Positions 61,993-64,000 of a stretch of DNA of 64,000 nucleotides are shown here, in pieces. The number at the start of each line of letters is the position of its first letter. Positions within the stretch are counted from its first letter, which is position 1. Below the pieces are notes generated by a model. That model was given only the letters and a program-made list of their open reading frames with translations, did no database searches and was not told the origin of the DNA. Made by a program: the position numbers and the translations under genes. Origin of the DNA: Gossypium raimondii (taxonomy: Eukaryota > Streptophyta > Magnoliopsida > Malvales > Malvaceae); contig NC_068577.1 in the NCBI RefSeq assembly GCF_025698545.1, positions 4,559,501 to 4,623,500 of the forward strand, given 5' to 3'.

Positions 61993-64000
61993 TTGAGGTT
62001 TAGGGTACTAAATTTAAGATTTAGAGTTCAAGGTTTATAATTTATTAGTGTATAATTACGTAGTCCACATGTCAATAATTTATTGGAGGGGCACAATAAG
62101 AGGCACAAACATGAGGCAGGGGAATCTTGTTCCCCACTAACATGCCAATATTATGAAAGAAATCCCCCTACCTCGATAAAATTGATATGCTAGTCCCTTT
62201 AATTTGTTAGAATTTGATCATCGTATTTTATAAAAACTAAAAAGTTAGTCCAATTGGATAACACTGTTAAACATTGTTGCTAAATCGCTAACTGAAAAAT
62301 TAGCAGTTACGTAATTTATATGTAAAGAATTAACAAAATTCAACAGTTCAACAATTTATGTGCTGCAAACTAGCAAAAATCAATAGTTCGTGTTCATTTA
62401 TTTACCAACAGCTGGACTAGATTTTTAATTTTTGTAAACTAAAAGGACTAAATTATAATAAATTAAAGTAAAAGATCTAATCTATCAAATTCCATAAAGT
62501 AGAGGGGTGATGTTCAAAATTTGACTGCCAGTAGTGTTTATTTTATGTTTGCTTTGGATTCCGCTTTTAGTAAAAAGTCATTTTTATTAAAATAAAGAAA
62601 AAAAGTTTGATTTTATCATAATTTAATTTAAAAATAGTGTTGCTCCAAATAGAGTGGGTGAAAGTAGTTAAGTAACTATTAGGTGAATAATTTTTTTGGG
62701 CTTAATCCACTAATTACTATGAAAAAAAATATATATATATATATATTTTCTTTTTTAAGAATTGAACTGATAGTCAAATTGATCAAGCTCTAGTTTCTAA
62801 TTTAATTTGTTTGTTCGGTTCAATCAAATAAAATATTAAAAAGTTTATAAATAAAAATTTAAAAATTTGAGAAAATTAGTTCAACCAGTTTGTATCAATC
62901 TGTAGATCAAGCGATTCAACCCCTATCTCCGAACTAATATCTCAATTAGTTCCCGTTCCAATCAGTTCAGTCAAGTTTTGAAAACACTTGTTTTGATCGA
63001 TGGATTAACTTTTTTTATCCCATTAAGTTGAGCAAACATGCGGTGAAGCTTAAAAACAAAATGAATTGCTAGCGTCTCCACTTTGAGAGGACAAATTTTG
63101 AACATTACTGGTATTGTTAGATAATATAAAGAAGAAAAGAATAGAAAAAATAAATAAAGGGAGAAAAATAAAAGAATTAAAAAATATTCTTTAAAGTTTA
63201 TATGGCTTGACAACTATTATTTAGTTGGTCTTTTTAACAGATATAACATTTTGATGCAAAATAAGTACCGAAGAATAGATTAATTGTTTGACTAACGAAT
63301 GTACCAACTTGAAAAAAAAAGTAGTTTAAGTCCCATTCGTGACCAGAAAAAGTTTAGATAATAAGATAGGAAAACAAATATAGTTTAGATATTTGTGGAT
63401 TAAGTCTAATTTTAATATATTTAATATAATGTAATTAATCCAATAGTGGTTTTGATTTTTATGTAAAGATTTAAAGTTAAAATTTGTTTTAAAAATTTAT
63501 ATAAATTATTAAAACAAAAATATTTTTATAATAATATTATTTATTTATTTAAATTAATATTTAATTGAGTTATAATATTTATAAAATTATAGATAGATGG
63601 CAGAAGATGGATACTACTCTTTGTGAGTTAAATAGTCAACCTTTGTGGATCAAATTGATTTAGATCTATTTTTTCAAAAATAAATAAATTTATTTAGTTA
63701 GAATTATTTCGAGATGGGGATTTTGGATTCAGATTTATCTAATTATTTTTATAGATTTTGAATACATATTTAAATATTGTAATTTGGACTCAAGTGGGAC
63801 ACTATGGATGGTCAGTCAATAACTTTAGTCCATACACATGGGACAGTTATGGAGTAACTGAATGTGACGTTGACTCTATTTACACCTACCATTATAAACA
63901 AAAATCATTGCTCGGGTTTGGGTAAAAATACGAGATTCAAAAATAGAATTGTTTAAGATTTAAAGTTTAAAGACAAGCTTTTATCAAGATTTTTTATCCA
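61993..64000. other. Gene-free right end of the window
   Basis: AT-rich DNA. A (TA)n run lies at 62728-62745. The stretch 62760-62990 has AGTTCAACCAGTTTG and CAGTTCAGTCAAGTTTTGA wording that looks like a decayed MITE. No open frame here carries a domain. Confidence 0.4.

Noticed and set aside
1..64000. A novel multi-gene biological system
   Set aside because: All supported genes belong to well-known plant families with unrelated roles, and everything else I can read is transposon-derived or low-complexity.

Overview
This is nuclear DNA from a dicot plant: AT-rich, with spliced genes that use GT-AG introns and with layers of decayed transposons. The LTRs that begin TGTAAYACCCC and carry CGTCGCC, and the ACACGGCCGTGTG-type blocks, are of a kind very common in cotton. 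I infer Gossypium or a close Malvaceae relative, from recollection of repeat style and not from a search.

Four protein-coding genes can be supported, all on the minus strand. (1) 614-3863 is a BTB/POZ-NPH3 protein of the NPY group, with 4 coding exons and 624 aa. (2) 38475-39266 is an intronless two-finger C2H2 zinc-finger repressor of the ZAT10/STZ type, 263 aa, with a TATA box about 120 bp upstream of the start codon. (3) 47067-49625 is the spindle-checkpoint WD40 protein BUB3, with 9 exons and 341 aa. (4) 51753-55864 is a vacuolar sorting receptor of the VSR1/BP80 class, with 12 exons and 628 aa. Exon phases add up exactly in all four models. Nothing suggests that the four act in one pathway. 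They are ordinary single-copy-type genes for auxin/phototropism-type signalling, stress transcription, mitosis and vacuolar traffic.

The roughly 34 kb between the first two genes is a transposon graveyard. It holds a 2.85 kb solo LTR with a perfect 5-bp target duplication (15731-18581) and a four-deep nest at 20147-31052. In the nest, a foldback MITE was split by a 2.6 kb LTR, which was itself split by a solo LTR and by an inverted LTR, and the inverted LTR carries a 1.2 kb hAT-type element with an 8-bp target duplication. A further LTR lies at about 32410-34607. Eight copies of a tRNA-derived SINE, all in the same (minus) orientation, are scattered across the whole window. Coding remnants of a LINE 3' end (40339-41167), a copia RNase H (50320-50790) and a DUF4283-type LINE ORF1 (58240-58700) are broken by stops and frameshifts.

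The right end (55.9-64 kb) holds no gene. It contains two adjacent foldback elements, the DUF4283 remnant, a SINE pair and low-complexity AT-rich DNA.

I found no CRISPR array, no operon and no convincing undescribed gene system. The most unusual items are the dated nesting, a nearly C-free 400-bp tract inside the hAT-type element, foldback elements with telomere-like cores, and a variable-copy imperfect palindrome in the LTR family.
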